A DNA stretch of 60,195 bases from Paracoccaceae bacterium (GTDB lineage Bacteria > Pseudomonadota > Alphaproteobacteria > Rhodobacterales > Rhodobacteraceae): assembly GCA_027489355.1 (NCBI GenBank), contig JAIXZY010000022.1:1-60195 (forward strand), in the 5' to 3' direction. A program made the translations under genes and the position numbers. Positions 18,444 to 27,342 of this stretch are shown piece by piece; the first letter of the stretch is position 1; every line of letters begins with the position of its first letter. The notes beneath the pieces are model-generated. The model saw nothing but the letters and a program-made list of their open reading frames with translations. It made no database searches and had not been told where the DNA came from.

Positions 18444-19622
18444 ATGCTCCTGCCCTTCTTCACCGCCCTGCGCGACGCCAAGGTCCCGGTGTCGCTGAAG
18501 GAATGGCTGCATCTGATGCAGGCCATGGACCGCGGGGTCGCCTCTGACGGCGTGGATGACTTCTACCACCTGTCGCGGGCCGTGCTGGTCAAGGACGAGA
18601 AGCATTACGACCGCTTCGACCAGGTTTTCGGATCGGTGTTCAAGGGTCTGGAGTCGGTCGGACCCGGCGAGGCGCCGTCGGTCGACGTCCCCGAGGACTG
18701 GCTGAAACTGCTGAACGAGAAATACCTCACCGATGAGGAGAAGGCGCAGATCGAGGCCTTGGGCGGTTTCGAGGCCCTGATGGAGACCCTGCAGAAGCGG
18801 CTTGAGGAGCAGCAGGGCCGGCATGAAGGCGGCAACAGGTGGATCGGGACCGGCGGGACCAGCCCCTTCGGTCATGGCGGCTACAATCCCGAGGGTGTGC
18901 GCATCGGCGGCCCGGGTCGCCAGGGCCGGGCGGCCAAGGTCTGGGAGAAGCGCGAGTATCGCAATCTGGACGACCAGGTCGAACTGGGCACGCGCAACAT
19001 CAAGGTCGCGCTGCGCCGCCTGCGCCGGTTCGCGCGTCAGGGCGCGCCGGATCAGCTGGACATGGGCGCCACCATCGACGGCACGGCGCGGCAGGGCTGG
19101 CTGGACATCCATATGCGGCCCGAGCGACGCAACACGATCAAGGTCCTGTTGTTCCTCGACATCGGCGGGTCGATGGATGCCCATGTGAAGATGTGCGAGG
19201 AACTGTTCTCGGCCGCCAGGACAGAGTTCAAACACCTCGAATTCTTCTACTTCCACAACTGCCTCTACGAGGGTGTGTGGAAGGACAATCGCCGCCGCCA
19301 CGCCGAAAGGACCCCGACGTGGGAGGTGCTGAACAAATACCCCGCCGACTGGCGCGCCATCTTCGTCGGTGACGCCACCATGAGCCCCTATGAGGTCACC
19401 ATGCCCGGCGGTTCGGTCGAGCACTGGAACGAGGAGGCCGGGGCCGTCTGGATGCGGCGGGCGACGCAGCAGTGGGACCGCGTCGCCTGGCTGAACCCCT
19501 CGCCCGAGCGGTACTGGAGCTATTCGGCCTCGGTGGGCCTGATCCGGGAACTGGTGGACGAGCGGATGTATCCGCTGACACTCGATGGGCTGGATCAGGC
19601 GATGCGGGCGCTGTCGCGCTGA
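18444..19622 (+). CDS. VWA domain protein, CoxE-like
   Basis: A 392-residue protein with an N-terminal helical region starting LLPFFTALRDAKVPVSLKEW and a C-terminal von Willebrand A domain containing LLFLDIGGSMDAH. The metal-site motif is D-I-G-G-S rather than the classical D-x-S-x-S. CoxE-like proteins work with MoxR AAA+ ATPases in metal insertion or maturation; no MoxR gene is next to it here. ATG 18444 was chosen because homologous-looking sequence begins there; the frame is open further upstream only as an alternate frame of the GNAT gene. Confidence 0.82.
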   Translation: MLLPFFTALRDAKVPVSLKEWLHLMQAMDRGVASDGVDDFYHLSRAVLVKDEKHYDRFDQVFGSVFKGLESVGPGEAPSVDVPEDWLKLLNEKYLTDEEKAQIEALGGFEALMETLQKRLEEQQGRHEGGNRWIGTGGTSPFGHGGYNPEGVRIGGPGRQGRAAKVWEKREYRNLDDQVELGTRNIKVALRRLRRFARQGAPDQLDMGATIDGTARQGWLDIHMRPERRNTIKVLLFLDIGGSMDAHVKMCEELFSAARTEFKHLEFFYFHNCLYEGVWKDNRRRHAERTPTWEVLNKYPADWRAIFVGDATMSPYEVTMPGGSVEHWNEEAGAVWMRRATQQWDRVAWLNPSPERYWSYSASVGLIRELVDERMYPLTLDGLDQAMRALSR

Positions 19623-19690
19623 GCGTCAGATCGCGTCAGTGGCGGTCGCCCGGAGCGCGGGCAAAGTGGGAAAGCAGGGGAGGCTGATCC

Positions 19691-20281
19691 ATGTCCAATA
19701 CGTCCATCTTCATTGCTGCGGCGCTTGCCCTCGTCGTGCAGGATCCGCCGCCGGGCGCGGTGCTCTCAACTGCCCCGCGTCCCGCCTCGGCCGGCACCCC
19801 GACAGACGTCCCGCCGCCGGCGGCGTCCGGGGGCATCGTGTGGTCTCACACGCCCGTCGCGCCCGAGCCCCGACGCTATGGGCGACTCGGCGAGGCCGCG
19901 ACGGCGGAACTGGAACGCCGGGACGCGGCGGGCGAGGACGAGTTCGATACCGCGTTCGATGCATCCCGGTCCGCGTCGGCGGTGGCAGCCGCCCCCTCGA
20001 CGCCCCTGCCCCCCGAAGCCCTGGCCGACCCCGTCCGCTACGCGGCCGACCAGTGCCGCCCCCAGGTCCGTCCGGCGAGCGAGGGCGTGGCTGACTGCTT
20101 CGACCGGATCGATCGGGCGGTGCGGGCTGAACAGAATGCCCGCGCCGCTGCCCGCCGACCCCAGGTCCGCTGCAGCAGCACCGCGACCCGGGACGACGAC
20201 CGCCGGACGTCGTCCACGTCCGGCGGCTGCAGCATCGGCACGGGTGATCCCACGCTTCTGAACCGCGCTCTGGGCTGGTGA
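19691..20281 (+). CDS. Hypothetical exported protein
   Basis: A 196-residue protein with a short hydrophobic N-terminus (SIFIAAALALVV) that may be a signal peptide or anchor, followed by a Pro/Ala-rich region and a C-terminal part with four cysteines (DQCRPQV, DCFDR, RCSST, GCSIG). I recognise no family. GGGGAGG lies eight bases upstream of the ATG, which supports the start and that the gene is real. It is convergent with csbD, four bases apart. Confidence 0.6.
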   Translation: MSNTSIFIAAALALVVQDPPPGAVLSTAPRPASAGTPTDVPPPAASGGIVWSHTPVAPEPRRYGRLGEAATAELERRDAAGEDEFDTAFDASRSASAVAAAPSTPLPPEALADPVRYAADQCRPQVRPASEGVADCFDRIDRAVRAEQNARAAARRPQVRCSSTATRDDDRRTSSTSGGCSIGTGDPTLLNRALGW

Positions 20282-20284
20282 GCC

Positions 20285-20464
20285 TCAGTCCTTGCCGCGC
20301 AGGGCGTCCTTGACGCCGCCCACGGTATTCTGGACCTTGCCTTCGACCTGATCGGCCTTGCCTTCGGCCTGCAGCTTCTCGTCGCCGGTCACCTTGCCGA
20401 CAGCTTCCTTGATGTTGCCGCCGGCCTGTTTGGCGGCGCCTTCGATGCGATCATGGTCGGGCAT
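20285..20464 (-). CDS. CsbD family stress protein
   Basis: A 59-residue hydrophilic protein: MPDHDRIEGAAKQAGGNIKE followed by AVGKVTGDEKLQAEGKADQ and an amphipathic end with KVQNTVGGVKDALRGKD. This is the standard CsbD/YjbJ pattern, small abundant general-stress proteins of unknown biochemistry. Start at ATG 20464; no hydrophobic segment. Confidence 0.88.
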   Translation of the reverse strand: MPDHDRIEGAAKQAGGNIKEAVGKVTGDEKLQAEGKADQVEGKVQNTVGGVKDALRGKD

Positions 20465-20522
20465 GAATGCCTCCCGGATGACGCCACCACAGCGGCGGCG
20501 CTTCAGGGAGAAAGCGGCTGCA

Positions 20523-21002
20523 TCAGGCGATCGTTCCGTACGGCACCGCTTCGCTCCCCCCTCTCATCCAGACCGTCACCGCCCAGGCGTGGGCGTCATG
20601 GCGCAGGGACGTCACGGCGCGCTGCGGGGGCAGCCAGACCAGCTCGTGGTCGGCCTCAACCTTGGCGGCCGGATCCAGCTGCAGTTGCGCCGCGGTCCAG
20701 AAGCCGCCGACATTGTTGATCGGCGCGCCGTCAGTCTTCCGAAAGAACTGGCCGGCCTCGGCGATGCGGGCGAGCGGGCGAACCGTCATGCCCGCTTCCT
20801 CCACGAATTCGCGGACCAGGGCCTCGACCTCGGTTTCGTCGCCGTCTACCGCCCCGCCGGGCAGGTCGAAATAGCTGGCCGGACCCCGCTCGACTCGCAC
20901 GCAGGCCAGCAGGCCGTCGTGGATCACAAGACCGAAGGCCGTGCGCCGCAATCTGTGCGACACGCCGGGCTCGGCCGATCCGAACTGCAGGTGCGGCGTC
21001 AC
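20523..21002 (-). CDS. Nudix hydrolase
   Basis: A 159-residue protein with a full Nudix box starting at GGAVDGDETEVEALVREF and continuing VEEAG, matching G-x5-E-x7-R-E-x-x-E-E-x-G. Nudix enzymes hydrolyse nucleoside diphosphates linked to another group; the substrate is not evident. The gap to the next rightward gene (21003-21205) holds no gene I can see; it contains TTAA-N7-GTAA at 21161-21175, a one-mismatch CtrA-type pattern 31 bases before the next start. Confidence 0.9.
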   Translation of the reverse strand: MTPHLQFGSAEPGVSHRLRRTAFGLVIHDGLLACVRVERGPASYFDLPGGAVDGDETEVEALVREFVEEAGMTVRPLARIAEAGQFFRKTDGAPINNVGGFWTAAQLQLDPAAKVEADHELVWLPPQRAVTSLRHDAHAWAVTVWMRGGSEAVPYGTIA

Positions 21003-21205
21003 AGGTCGACGGCCGGCCGCACGCCCTGGCTCCGGTTGCGCGGAACCCTGCCGGAGATGGAGAGGATGCGGCGCGGAGACGGGCTCATGGCCGTGCAGGA
21101 TCGTCGCGCCGCGCGGGCAAGTAAAGCTTGGCCGAACGAAACCTTCGCCGGGTCATGGGATTAAGGTATAGGTAACCCTAAAGTCGCTTTCGGGGGATCG
21201 ACGCG

Positions 21206-21913
21206 ATGGTGTGGTGGTGGTGGATTCTGCCGACGGCAGTCGGCGTTATCGGCAGTGTGTTTCTGCTCAGTGGGCTGGCGTCGATTTTTCGCGGCCGGTT
21301 CATGTCGGGGGGTCTCGGAGCGGTCGGCGGCGGGGGCCTTGTGGCAGCCGCGGTGATCGCCACCCTGCTGGCCCTGAACGTCCAGACCTGGTCCCGCCTG
21401 ACCTATGAGCGGCCGGTCGCCACGATCCGCACCAAACAGCTGGGCCCGCAGTATTTCGAGGCCACCCTGACCCAGCCCGCCGCGACGGAGGACGGCCAGC
21501 CCGTCGTTGGCGTCTATCCGATGCACGGCGACGAATGGCGTCTGGAGGCGCAGGTCCTGCGCTGGAAGCCCTGGGCCAACGTCCTGGGCCTCGACACCCA
21601 GTACCGCCTCGACCGGCTGTCGGGACGGTATCAGAGCATCGAGCAGGAGCGGACCGCGATCCGCAGCGTGCATGAGGTCAAGGGTGGCGATCCCGGTCCC
21701 GACCTGCCCTGGTCGATCAGCGCCTGGGACATGGCCCGCAAATACCGCCGCTGGGTCGACGCGGTCGACACCCTGTACGGCGGCGGGGCCTATATGCCGA
21801 TGGGCGACGGGGCCGAGTATGAGGTCTGGATCACCCAGTCCGGCCTGGTGGCCCGCCCCGTGAACGCCCAGGCCCGCGACGCCTCCGCCGGCGGCTGGAC
21901 CGAGGCGGAGTAG
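21206..21913 (+). CDS. Hypothetical membrane protein
   Basis: A 235-residue protein with two N-terminal hydrophobic segments (about residues 5-25 and 38-57) after a W-rich start (MVWWWWILP), then a soluble domain of about 175 residues with many Trp, Arg and Asp residues (DEWRLEAQVLRWKPWANVLG). I do not recognise a characterised family; similar proteins in Caulobacterales are listed without function. It is convergent with flhA, 12 bases away. A possible one-mismatch CtrA box is at 21161-21175. Confidence 0.65.
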   Translation: MVWWWWILPTAVGVIGSVFLLSGLASIFRGRFMSGGLGAVGGGGLVAAAVIATLLALNVQTWSRLTYERPVATIRTKQLGPQYFEATLTQPAATEDGQPVVGVYPMHGDEWRLEAQVLRWKPWANVLGLDTQYRLDRLSGRYQSIEQERTAIRSVHEVKGGDPGPDLPWSISAWDMARKYRRWVDAVDTLYGGGAYMPMGDGAEYEVWITQSGLVARPVNAQARDASAGGWTEAE

Positions 21914-21925
21914 CCACCTGGGGCG

Positions 21926-24037
21926 CTACAGACTCCCCACCGTCCGCAGCCGCGCGCGCGGGTGGACCTCGTTCTGGCTCATGACGACGGTCTGGCCGCG
22001 GAAGCGCTCGATGATCGACCGGACATAGGGCCGGATCTGCGGCCCGGTCAGCAGGACCGCGGTCTCGCCCGCCATGGCGGCGCGTTCGAACACGTCGCGC
22101 ACCACGCGGATGAAGTCCTGCAGGCGCGACGGGGCCATGGCCAGTTGCCGGTCGTCGCCCTGACCCACCAGGCTTTCGGCGAAGGCCTGCTCCCACTCCG
22201 GCGACAGGGTCACGATCGGCAGGGCGCCGTCCTCGCCGCGATGTTGCCAGCACAGCTGACGCGCCAGCCGGGTGCGGACATGTTCGACCAGACCGGTCAC
22301 CGAGGTGGTGTGCGGCGCCGCCTCTGCCAGCCCTTCCAGGATCGAGGCCAGGTCCCGGATCGACACCCGCTCGCGCAACAGGGCCTGCAGCACGCGCTGA
22401 AGGGTCGTGACCGTCACGGCCGAGGGGATCAGTTCGTCGACCAGCTGTTTCTCCTCGCCCTCCAGCCCGTTGAGCAGCTTCTGCACCTCCGCATAGGACA
22501 GCAGATCGGCCATGTTTTCCTTGAGGATCTCGGTCAGATGGGTGGTCAGCACCGTCGAGGGATCGACAATGGTGTAACCGCGGAAGGTCGCTTCTTCCCT
22601 CAGGCTCTCGTCGATCCAGGTGGCGGGCAGGCCGAAGGCCGGTTCGCGCGTATGCTCGCCCGGCAGTTCGACCTGACGACCGGCCGGATCCATGGCCAGC
22701 AGCTGGCCCAGCCGAACCTCGCCGGCTCCGGCCTCCATCTCCTTGATCCGGATGGCATAGCCCTGGGTACCGAGCCGCATGTTGTCGAGGATGCGCACTG
22801 CCGGCATGACGAAGCCATACTCCTGCGCCAGCGACCGGCGCAGCGCCCGGACCTGGTCCGTCAGCCGCCGTCCCTCCAGTTCATTGATCAGCGACAGCAG
22901 GGAATAGCCCAGCTCGATCTTGACCTCGTCGATGTTCAGCGCGGTGGAGATCGGTTCCTCGACGTCCGGCCGGGGTCCGGCCGCGGCGGCCGCCACCTCT
23001 GCGTCGGTCGGCTTGGGCCGGAGCTTCTCCCGACCAAGCTTCCACGCCATGAAGCCCGCGCCCAGCGACAGCGCCGCGAAGGGCAGCAAGGGCATGCCCG
23101 GGATGAGGCCGATCAGGCCGGAGGCAGCCGAGACCACGCCCAGCGACACCGGATTGGTCGCCAGCTGCGCCACCAGCGCCTTGTCCGCCGAGCCTTCGAC
23201 GCCGGCCTTGGAGACCAGAAAGCCCGCGGCGATGGACACGATCAGGGCCGGCACCTGGGTGACGAGGCCATCGCCGACCGTCAGCAGGACGTAGGTGTTG
23301 GTCGCGTCGCCGGCCGTCATCTTGTGCTGCAACACCCCGATCAGGATGCCGCCAATGGCGTTGATCGCGGTGATGATCAGACCTGCGACGGCGTCGCCGC
23401 GCACGAATTTCGACGCACCGTCCATAGCCCCGAAGAAGGTCGATTCCTGCTCCAGCTCCTTGCGGCGCAGCTTGGCCTGATCCTCGGTGATCAACCCGGA
23501 CGACAGATCGGCGTCGATCGCCATCTGCTTGCCAGGCATGGAATCGAGGGTGAAGCGCGCGCTGACCTCGGCGATCCGGGTCGAACCCTTGGTGATGACG
23601 ACGAAATTCACCACCAGCAGGATGATGAAGATGATGATCCCGATGATGAAGCTGCCGCTCATCATCAGGCTTCCGAAGGCCTGGATGACCTGACCGGCGC
23701 CGTCCGGGCCTTCGTGGCCGTGGCTCAGCACCAGCCGGGTGGAGGCCAGGTTCAAGCCCAGCCGGAACAGGGTCGAGACCAGCAGGACAGTCGGAAAGAT
23801 GGCGAAGTCCAGCGGCCGCTTCATCAACAGGGCCGTCATCAGGATCAGCACGCTGGACACCAGGGAGATGGCCAGCAGCAGGTCCAGAAGCATGCTGGGG
23901 ATCGGCAGGATCAGCAGCATGACGATGCCGATCACGCCGGCCGCCATGAAGACCTCGCCGCGCGCGAACCATCCGCGCACCTCGCGCCCCGTCGGCCGCG
24001 CCATGCCGTCGCGCATCAGGGCGGGAGCATCGGTCAT
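21926..24037 (-). CDS. flhA: Flagellar export apparatus protein FlhA
   Basis: A 703-residue protein: eight hydrophobic helices in the first half, with the conserved cytoplasmic FHIPEP-type loop (ARFTLDSMPGKQMAIDADL) and GLITEDQAKLRRKELEQESTF, followed by the large cytoplasmic domain. FlhA is part of the flagellar type III export gate in the inner membrane. The start overlaps the stop of the beta-lactamase gene by four bases (ATGA), so the two are translationally coupled. End of the fliF-led operon. Confidence 0.97.
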   Translation of the reverse strand: MTDAPALMRDGMARPTGREVRGWFARGEVFMAAGVIGIVMLLILPIPSMLLDLLLAISLVSSVLILMTALLMKRPLDFAIFPTVLLVSTLFRLGLNLASTRLVLSHGHEGPDGAGQVIQAFGSLMMSGSFIIGIIIFIILLVVNFVVITKGSTRIAEVSARFTLDSMPGKQMAIDADLSSGLITEDQAKLRRKELEQESTFFGAMDGASKFVRGDAVAGLIITAINAIGGILIGVLQHKMTAGDATNTYVLLTVGDGLVTQVPALIVSIAAGFLVSKAGVEGSADKALVAQLATNPVSLGVVSAASGLIGLIPGMPLLPFAALSLGAGFMAWKLGREKLRPKPTDAEVAAAAAGPRPDVEEPISTALNIDEVKIELGYSLLSLINELEGRRLTDQVRALRRSLAQEYGFVMPAVRILDNMRLGTQGYAIRIKEMEAGAGEVRLGQLLAMDPAGRQVELPGEHTREPAFGLPATWIDESLREEATFRGYTIVDPSTVLTTHLTEILKENMADLLSYAEVQKLLNGLEGEEKQLVDELIPSAVTVTTLQRVLQALLRERVSIRDLASILEGLAEAAPHTTSVTGLVEHVRTRLARQLCWQHRGEDGALPIVTLSPEWEQAFAESLVGQGDDRQLAMAPSRLQDFIRVVRDVFERAAMAGETAVLLTGPQIRPYVRSIIERFRGQTVVMSQNEVHPRARLRTVGSL

Positions 24038-24924
24038 GCGCCGTGGCCGAGAGCGGCAAGGGTCAGACGCGTCGCCTCGGCGATCACGGCCTCATTCTCG
24101 GCGTCCGAAGAGGCCCGCACGCCGTGGTAGTAGATGGCGAGCGTGATCGGCGCGCCGGCGGGCGGATAGAGCAGACCGATGTCGTTGGTCGGTCCATAGC
24201 CGCCGGTGCCGGTCTTGTGCGCGACCCGCCAGCCGGCGGGGACGCCGGCCTTGATCCGGCCCAGGCCGGTCGGCGAGTCAAACATCCATCCGAGCAGCTT
24301 GTCCCGGAACGCCGGCGAGAGCGGCGTGCCGGGATCCAGGAACAGCCGCTGCATGTTCAGCCGCGAGCGGGCCGGCTCGATAGTGTCCTTGTCCCCGTCA
24401 AGCCGGTTCATCTCCGGCTCGAAGCGGTCGACGCGGGTGCTGTCGTCGCCGATCGACCGGTAGAAGTCCCGCATCGCGTCCAGTCCACCCAGCGCCTTCA
24501 GCAGCAGATTCGCCGCCGGATTGTCGCTGACTTCGACTGTCCCCTTCATCAGCGCCTCGACGCTCAGGGAACGCCCCACCGCGGGCTCCGTGATCGGGGC
24601 GTGGTTGATCATGTCGGCGGCGGTGATCGGGACCTCGCGATCGAGGCGCTCCTGACCGGCCTGGACCCGCAGCAGGGTCGCCGCGGCGAGATACATCTTG
24701 AACGTCGAGCAGTAGACGAACCGCTCGCTTTCCCGCCAGTTCACCGCACCCTTCTCGCTGAAGGCGCTGAGACCCAACCGCCCGCCGTGCCTGGCCTCCA
24801 GCGCGCTGAAGTCGACCCGGACGTTCGGCACGATCATGACGGGCGACGCCTGCGGAGCATCCTGCCGCTCGCACGCGGTCAGTCCAACGGCTCCCAGCCC
24901 GGTCAGGACGCGTCTGCGGTCCAT
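24034..24924 (-). CDS. Class A beta-lactamase, predicted lipoprotein
   Basis: A 296-residue serine beta-lactamase. Active-site motifs are S-T-F-K (Ser73, Lys76), S-D-N (133-135), the omega-loop E-P-E-M-N (Glu169-Asn173) and K-T-G (237-239), all intact and correctly spaced. The N-terminus DRRRVLTGLG looks Tat-like and is followed by L-T-A-C (Cys18), so it may be a Tat-exported lipoprotein. It hydrolyses beta-lactams or recognises cell-wall-type substrates. Its position is odd: 13 bases after flbD and overlapping flhA by four bases, inside a flagellar operon. Confidence 0.93.
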   Translation of the reverse strand: MDRRRVLTGLGAVGLTACERQDAPQASPVMIVPNVRVDFSALEARHGGRLGLSAFSEKGAVNWRESERFVYCSTFKMYLAAATLLRVQAGQERLDREVPITAADMINHAPITEPAVGRSLSVEALMKGTVEVSDNPAANLLLKALGGLDAMRDFYRSIGDDSTRVDRFEPEMNRLDGDKDTIEPARSRLNMQRLFLDPGTPLSPAFRDKLLGWMFDSPTGLGRIKAGVPAGWRVAHKTGTGGYGPTNDIGLLYPPAGAPITLAIYYHGVRASSDAENEAVIAEATRLTLAALGHGA

Positions 24925-24937
24925 TCTCCTGCTTCCC

Positions 24938-26314
24938 TCAGGCCGCGTAGCCGGCGGCCACGCCCGACTGGGGCGCAGGGATCGCCGTACCCTCGTCGGC
25001 GTATTCGTTCAGCTTGTTGCGCAGGGTGCGGATGGAGATGCCCAGGATGGTCGCCGCATGGGTGCGGTTGCCCAGGCAATGGCTCAGGGTATCGAGGATC
25101 AGTGCCTTCTCCATCTGGGCCACGGTCTGGCCGACCGCGGCGCGGCTGATGGCGTCAGCCGTCTGCGCCGCGCGCCCGGCGGGGCCGGCGTCATAGGTGG
25201 AGCCCGTCAGCGGCCGGCCGTCGGGCAGGCGGATGGCGTCGACGTCGATCTCCGGGCCCGTGGCCAGCAACACCGCCCGGTGCATGGCGTTTTCCAGCTC
25301 GCGCACATTGCCGGTCCAGCGGTGTCCGGCCAGGGCCCGACGGGCCGCCTCCCCGATCGGGCGTACCGGCACGCCGTTGGCGGCGGCGTATTTGCGCACG
25401 AAATGCTCCGACAGCACGGCGATGTCGCCCGGCCGCTCGCGCAGGGCCGGCAGGCGCAGGTTCACGACGTTCAACCGGTAGAGCAGGTCCTCGCGGAACG
25501 TACCCTCGGCCACTGACTTGGCGAGGTCGCGGTTGGAGGTGGCGATGATGCGGATGTTGACCGGCACGGGCTTGCCGCCGCCGACGCGGTCGATCACCCG
25601 CTCCTGGATGGCGCGCAGCAGCTTGGCCTGCAGCCGCGTGTCCATCTCCGAGATTTCATCCAGCAGGAGCGTGCCGCCGTCCGCCTCCTCGAACTTGCCG
25701 ATGCGGCGCGCCACGGCCCCGGTGAAGGCCCCCTTTTCATGGCCGAACAGTTCGGATTCCAGCAGATTGTCGGGGATGGCGGCGCAGTTGACGCTGATGA
25801 ACGGCCGCTCCGCCCGCCTGGACTTCTGGTGCAGATACCGCGCCATCACCTCCTTGCCGACGCCGCTCTCGCCGGTGATCAGGATACTGGCCTCCGACCG
25901 CGCCACCTGGTCGGCCAGGGCCAGCACCGCCTTCATCGCCGGATCGGCCGAGATCAGGGGGCGGTCGTCGTCGGCCACAGCCGACAGGACGGCGGCGATC
26001 AGATCGGCCTCGGGCGGCAGGGGAATGAACTCCTTGGCCCCCGCCCGGATCGAGGCGGCCGCATCCGACGGGCTGGCGTCCACACCGCAGGCCACCACCG
26101 GCACATGGATGCGCTCCGCCTCGTTCGCCGCGATCAGGGCGGCGATGTCGATGCGCCAGTCGACCATCAGCAGGTCGGCGCCCTGCCCGCGTCGCAGTTG
26201 CTCCGTCGCATGATCACCGCGCTCGACGTGGCTGACCTTGGCGCCGTGCGCCATGGCCATCTTCACCGCCGACGCCAGCTGTCCACTCAGTCTGCCGACC
26301 ACCAGAAGCCGCAT
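24938..26314 (-). CDS. flbD: Sigma-54 flagellar regulator FlbD
   Basis: A 458-residue enhancer-binding protein. The N-terminal receiver-like domain (1-120) lacks a clear phosphoacceptor (LLMVDWRID in place of D-x-x-x-P), as known for Caulobacter FlbD. The AAA+ domain has Walker A GESGVGKE, the sigma-54 contact loop GAFTGA, and LLLDEIS. The C-terminus is a Fis-type HTH (THAATILGISIRTLRNKLNE). FlbD activates late flagellar sigma-54 promoters and represses fliF in Caulobacter. Placement after fliN in the fliF operon, 38 bases apart, matches. Confidence 0.94.
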   Translation of the reverse strand: MRLLVVGRLSGQLASAVKMAMAHGAKVSHVERGDHATEQLRRGQGADLLMVDWRIDIAALIAANEAERIHVPVVACGVDASPSDAAASIRAGAKEFIPLPPEADLIAAVLSAVADDDRPLISADPAMKAVLALADQVARSEASILITGESGVGKEVMARYLHQKSRRAERPFISVNCAAIPDNLLESELFGHEKGAFTGAVARRIGKFEEADGGTLLLDEISEMDTRLQAKLLRAIQERVIDRVGGGKPVPVNIRIIATSNRDLAKSVAEGTFREDLLYRLNVVNLRLPALRERPGDIAVLSEHFVRKYAAANGVPVRPIGEAARRALAGHRWTGNVRELENAMHRAVLLATGPEIDVDAIRLPDGRPLTGSTYDAGPAGRAAQTADAISRAAVGQTVAQMEKALILDTLSHCLGNRTHAATILGISIRTLRNKLNEYADEGTAIPAPQSGVAAGYAA

Positions 26315-26352
26315 GGGTCGTCCTCCCTAATCTCTCACTTGCCGGCAGCCAT

Positions 26353-26691
26353 TCAGGCGCCCGCATCCTCGGTCTTGATGATTTCCGTCATGGTCACGCC
26401 CAGTCGGTCCTCGACCACCACCACCTCGCCTCGCGCGACGAGACGGTTGTTGACGAAGATGTCGATCGCCTCGCCGACCTTGCGGTCCAGCTCCAGCACG
26501 GACCCGCGCCCCAGCTTCAGCAGCTGGGCCACAGACATGTTCGACTTGCCCAGCACCGCGGCGATGTTGACCGGCACGTCGAACACAGGCGCGAGGTCGG
26601 CCGCGGACTTGTCGTCCGAGTCATCGACCGTGGCGAGGGCGGTGGAGTCCGCGAACTCTTCGAGAGGCAGGTCTTGGGCCATGTCGGTCAA
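26353..26691 (-). CDS. fliN: Flagellar motor switch protein FliN
   Basis: A 112-residue protein. The SpoA domain occupies the C-terminal 75 residues: VFDVPVNIAAVLGKSNMSVA, then LLKLGRGSVLELDRKVGEAI and VARGEVVVVEDRLGVTMTEI. FliN forms the lower C-ring and binds CheY-P and export components. Start ATG 26691 overlaps the flbE stop by four bases. Confidence 0.95.
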   Translation of the reverse strand: MTDMAQDLPLEEFADSTALATVDDSDDKSAADLAPVFDVPVNIAAVLGKSNMSVAQLLKLGRGSVLELDRKVGEAIDIFVNNRLVARGEVVVVEDRLGVTMTEIIKTEDAGA

Positions 26692-27341
26692 CTTCCCAGA
26701 TCGAGGGGTTCGGCGTGCCCGGCCTCGGCGGCCAAGGCGGAATGCAGCGCGTCAGACAGACGCGCGGCGGCGGCGTCGAGATCGAACTCGGCCCGACCGT
26801 CGGCCCAGGCCAGCTCAAAGGCCGCGGGGGGCAGGCTCGGGTCGTCGCGGAACGTCAGGCCCCCCGCATGGCCGGCCTGGGCGCAGGCTTCGGCGATCGC
26901 CGCCCGCCCGGTCTCGTCCAGCCCCGACGCGCGGACGGTCAGCCGGCCCTGCGCCTCGATCTCACGGCCGAGCGCCTCGATGGCGGCGGTCACCGCTCCG
27001 GCCGGAAACCGGGCAAGGGCGGCCGAAGCCAGTACCCGCCCGGCGGTCAGGGCCAGATCGGCGGCGTCCTCGCGATGGCGTCTGGCGACCTCCGACAGGA
27101 CCGGCAGGGCCCGCCCCACCGCGTCGGCGATCACCGCCAGGGCGGCGGACCTCTGGCCCTCGATCTCGGACAGGGCCGCCTCGCGCGCTTCCAGCGCCGC
27201 CTGGGCGACGAGCGCCTCGACCTCGGCCGGCAGATAGGCGCGCCGCGCCGGACGCCAGTCCGACGCGCGCAGGATCGTGCCGTTCTCGGCGAACTCCTGA
27301 TCGAAGGCGAAGGGGCGGGACGGGGCGGGGATGGCGGTCAT
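26688..27341 (-). CDS. flbE: FlbE / FliH-like export regulator
   Basis: A 217-residue protein in the FliH position of the operon. An N-terminal stretch with FAENGTILRASDWRPARRAY is followed by a long Ala/Glu/Arg-rich helix (about 45-130), as in FliH, which binds the FliI ATPase at the export gate. In Caulobacter the gene here is flbE. Identification is mainly by position and helix pattern; sequence conservation in this family is low. It begins one base after the fliG stop. Confidence 0.8.
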   Translation of the reverse strand: MTAIPAPSRPFAFDQEFAENGTILRASDWRPARRAYLPAEVEALVAQAALEAREAALSEIEGQRSAALAVIADAVGRALPVLSEVARRHREDAADLALTAGRVLASAALARFPAGAVTAAIEALGREIEAQGRLTVRASGLDETGRAAIAEACAQAGHAGGLTFRDDPSLPPAAFELAWADGRAEFDLDAAAARLSDALHSALAAEAGHAEPLDLGS

Positions 27342-27342
27342 G

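Noticed and set aside
21172-21177. GTAACC before the membrane protein at 21206, considered as a SigF promoter
   Set aside because: Sixteen bases downstream the sequence is GGGA, not CGAA or CGTA, so the -10 half is missing.
21962-24130. Long open frame on the plus strand antisense to flhA and bla
   Set aside because: It is a GC-rich shadow frame: composition rich in Arg, Gly, Gln and His, no family match, and it lies opposite clear flhA and beta-lactamase genes.
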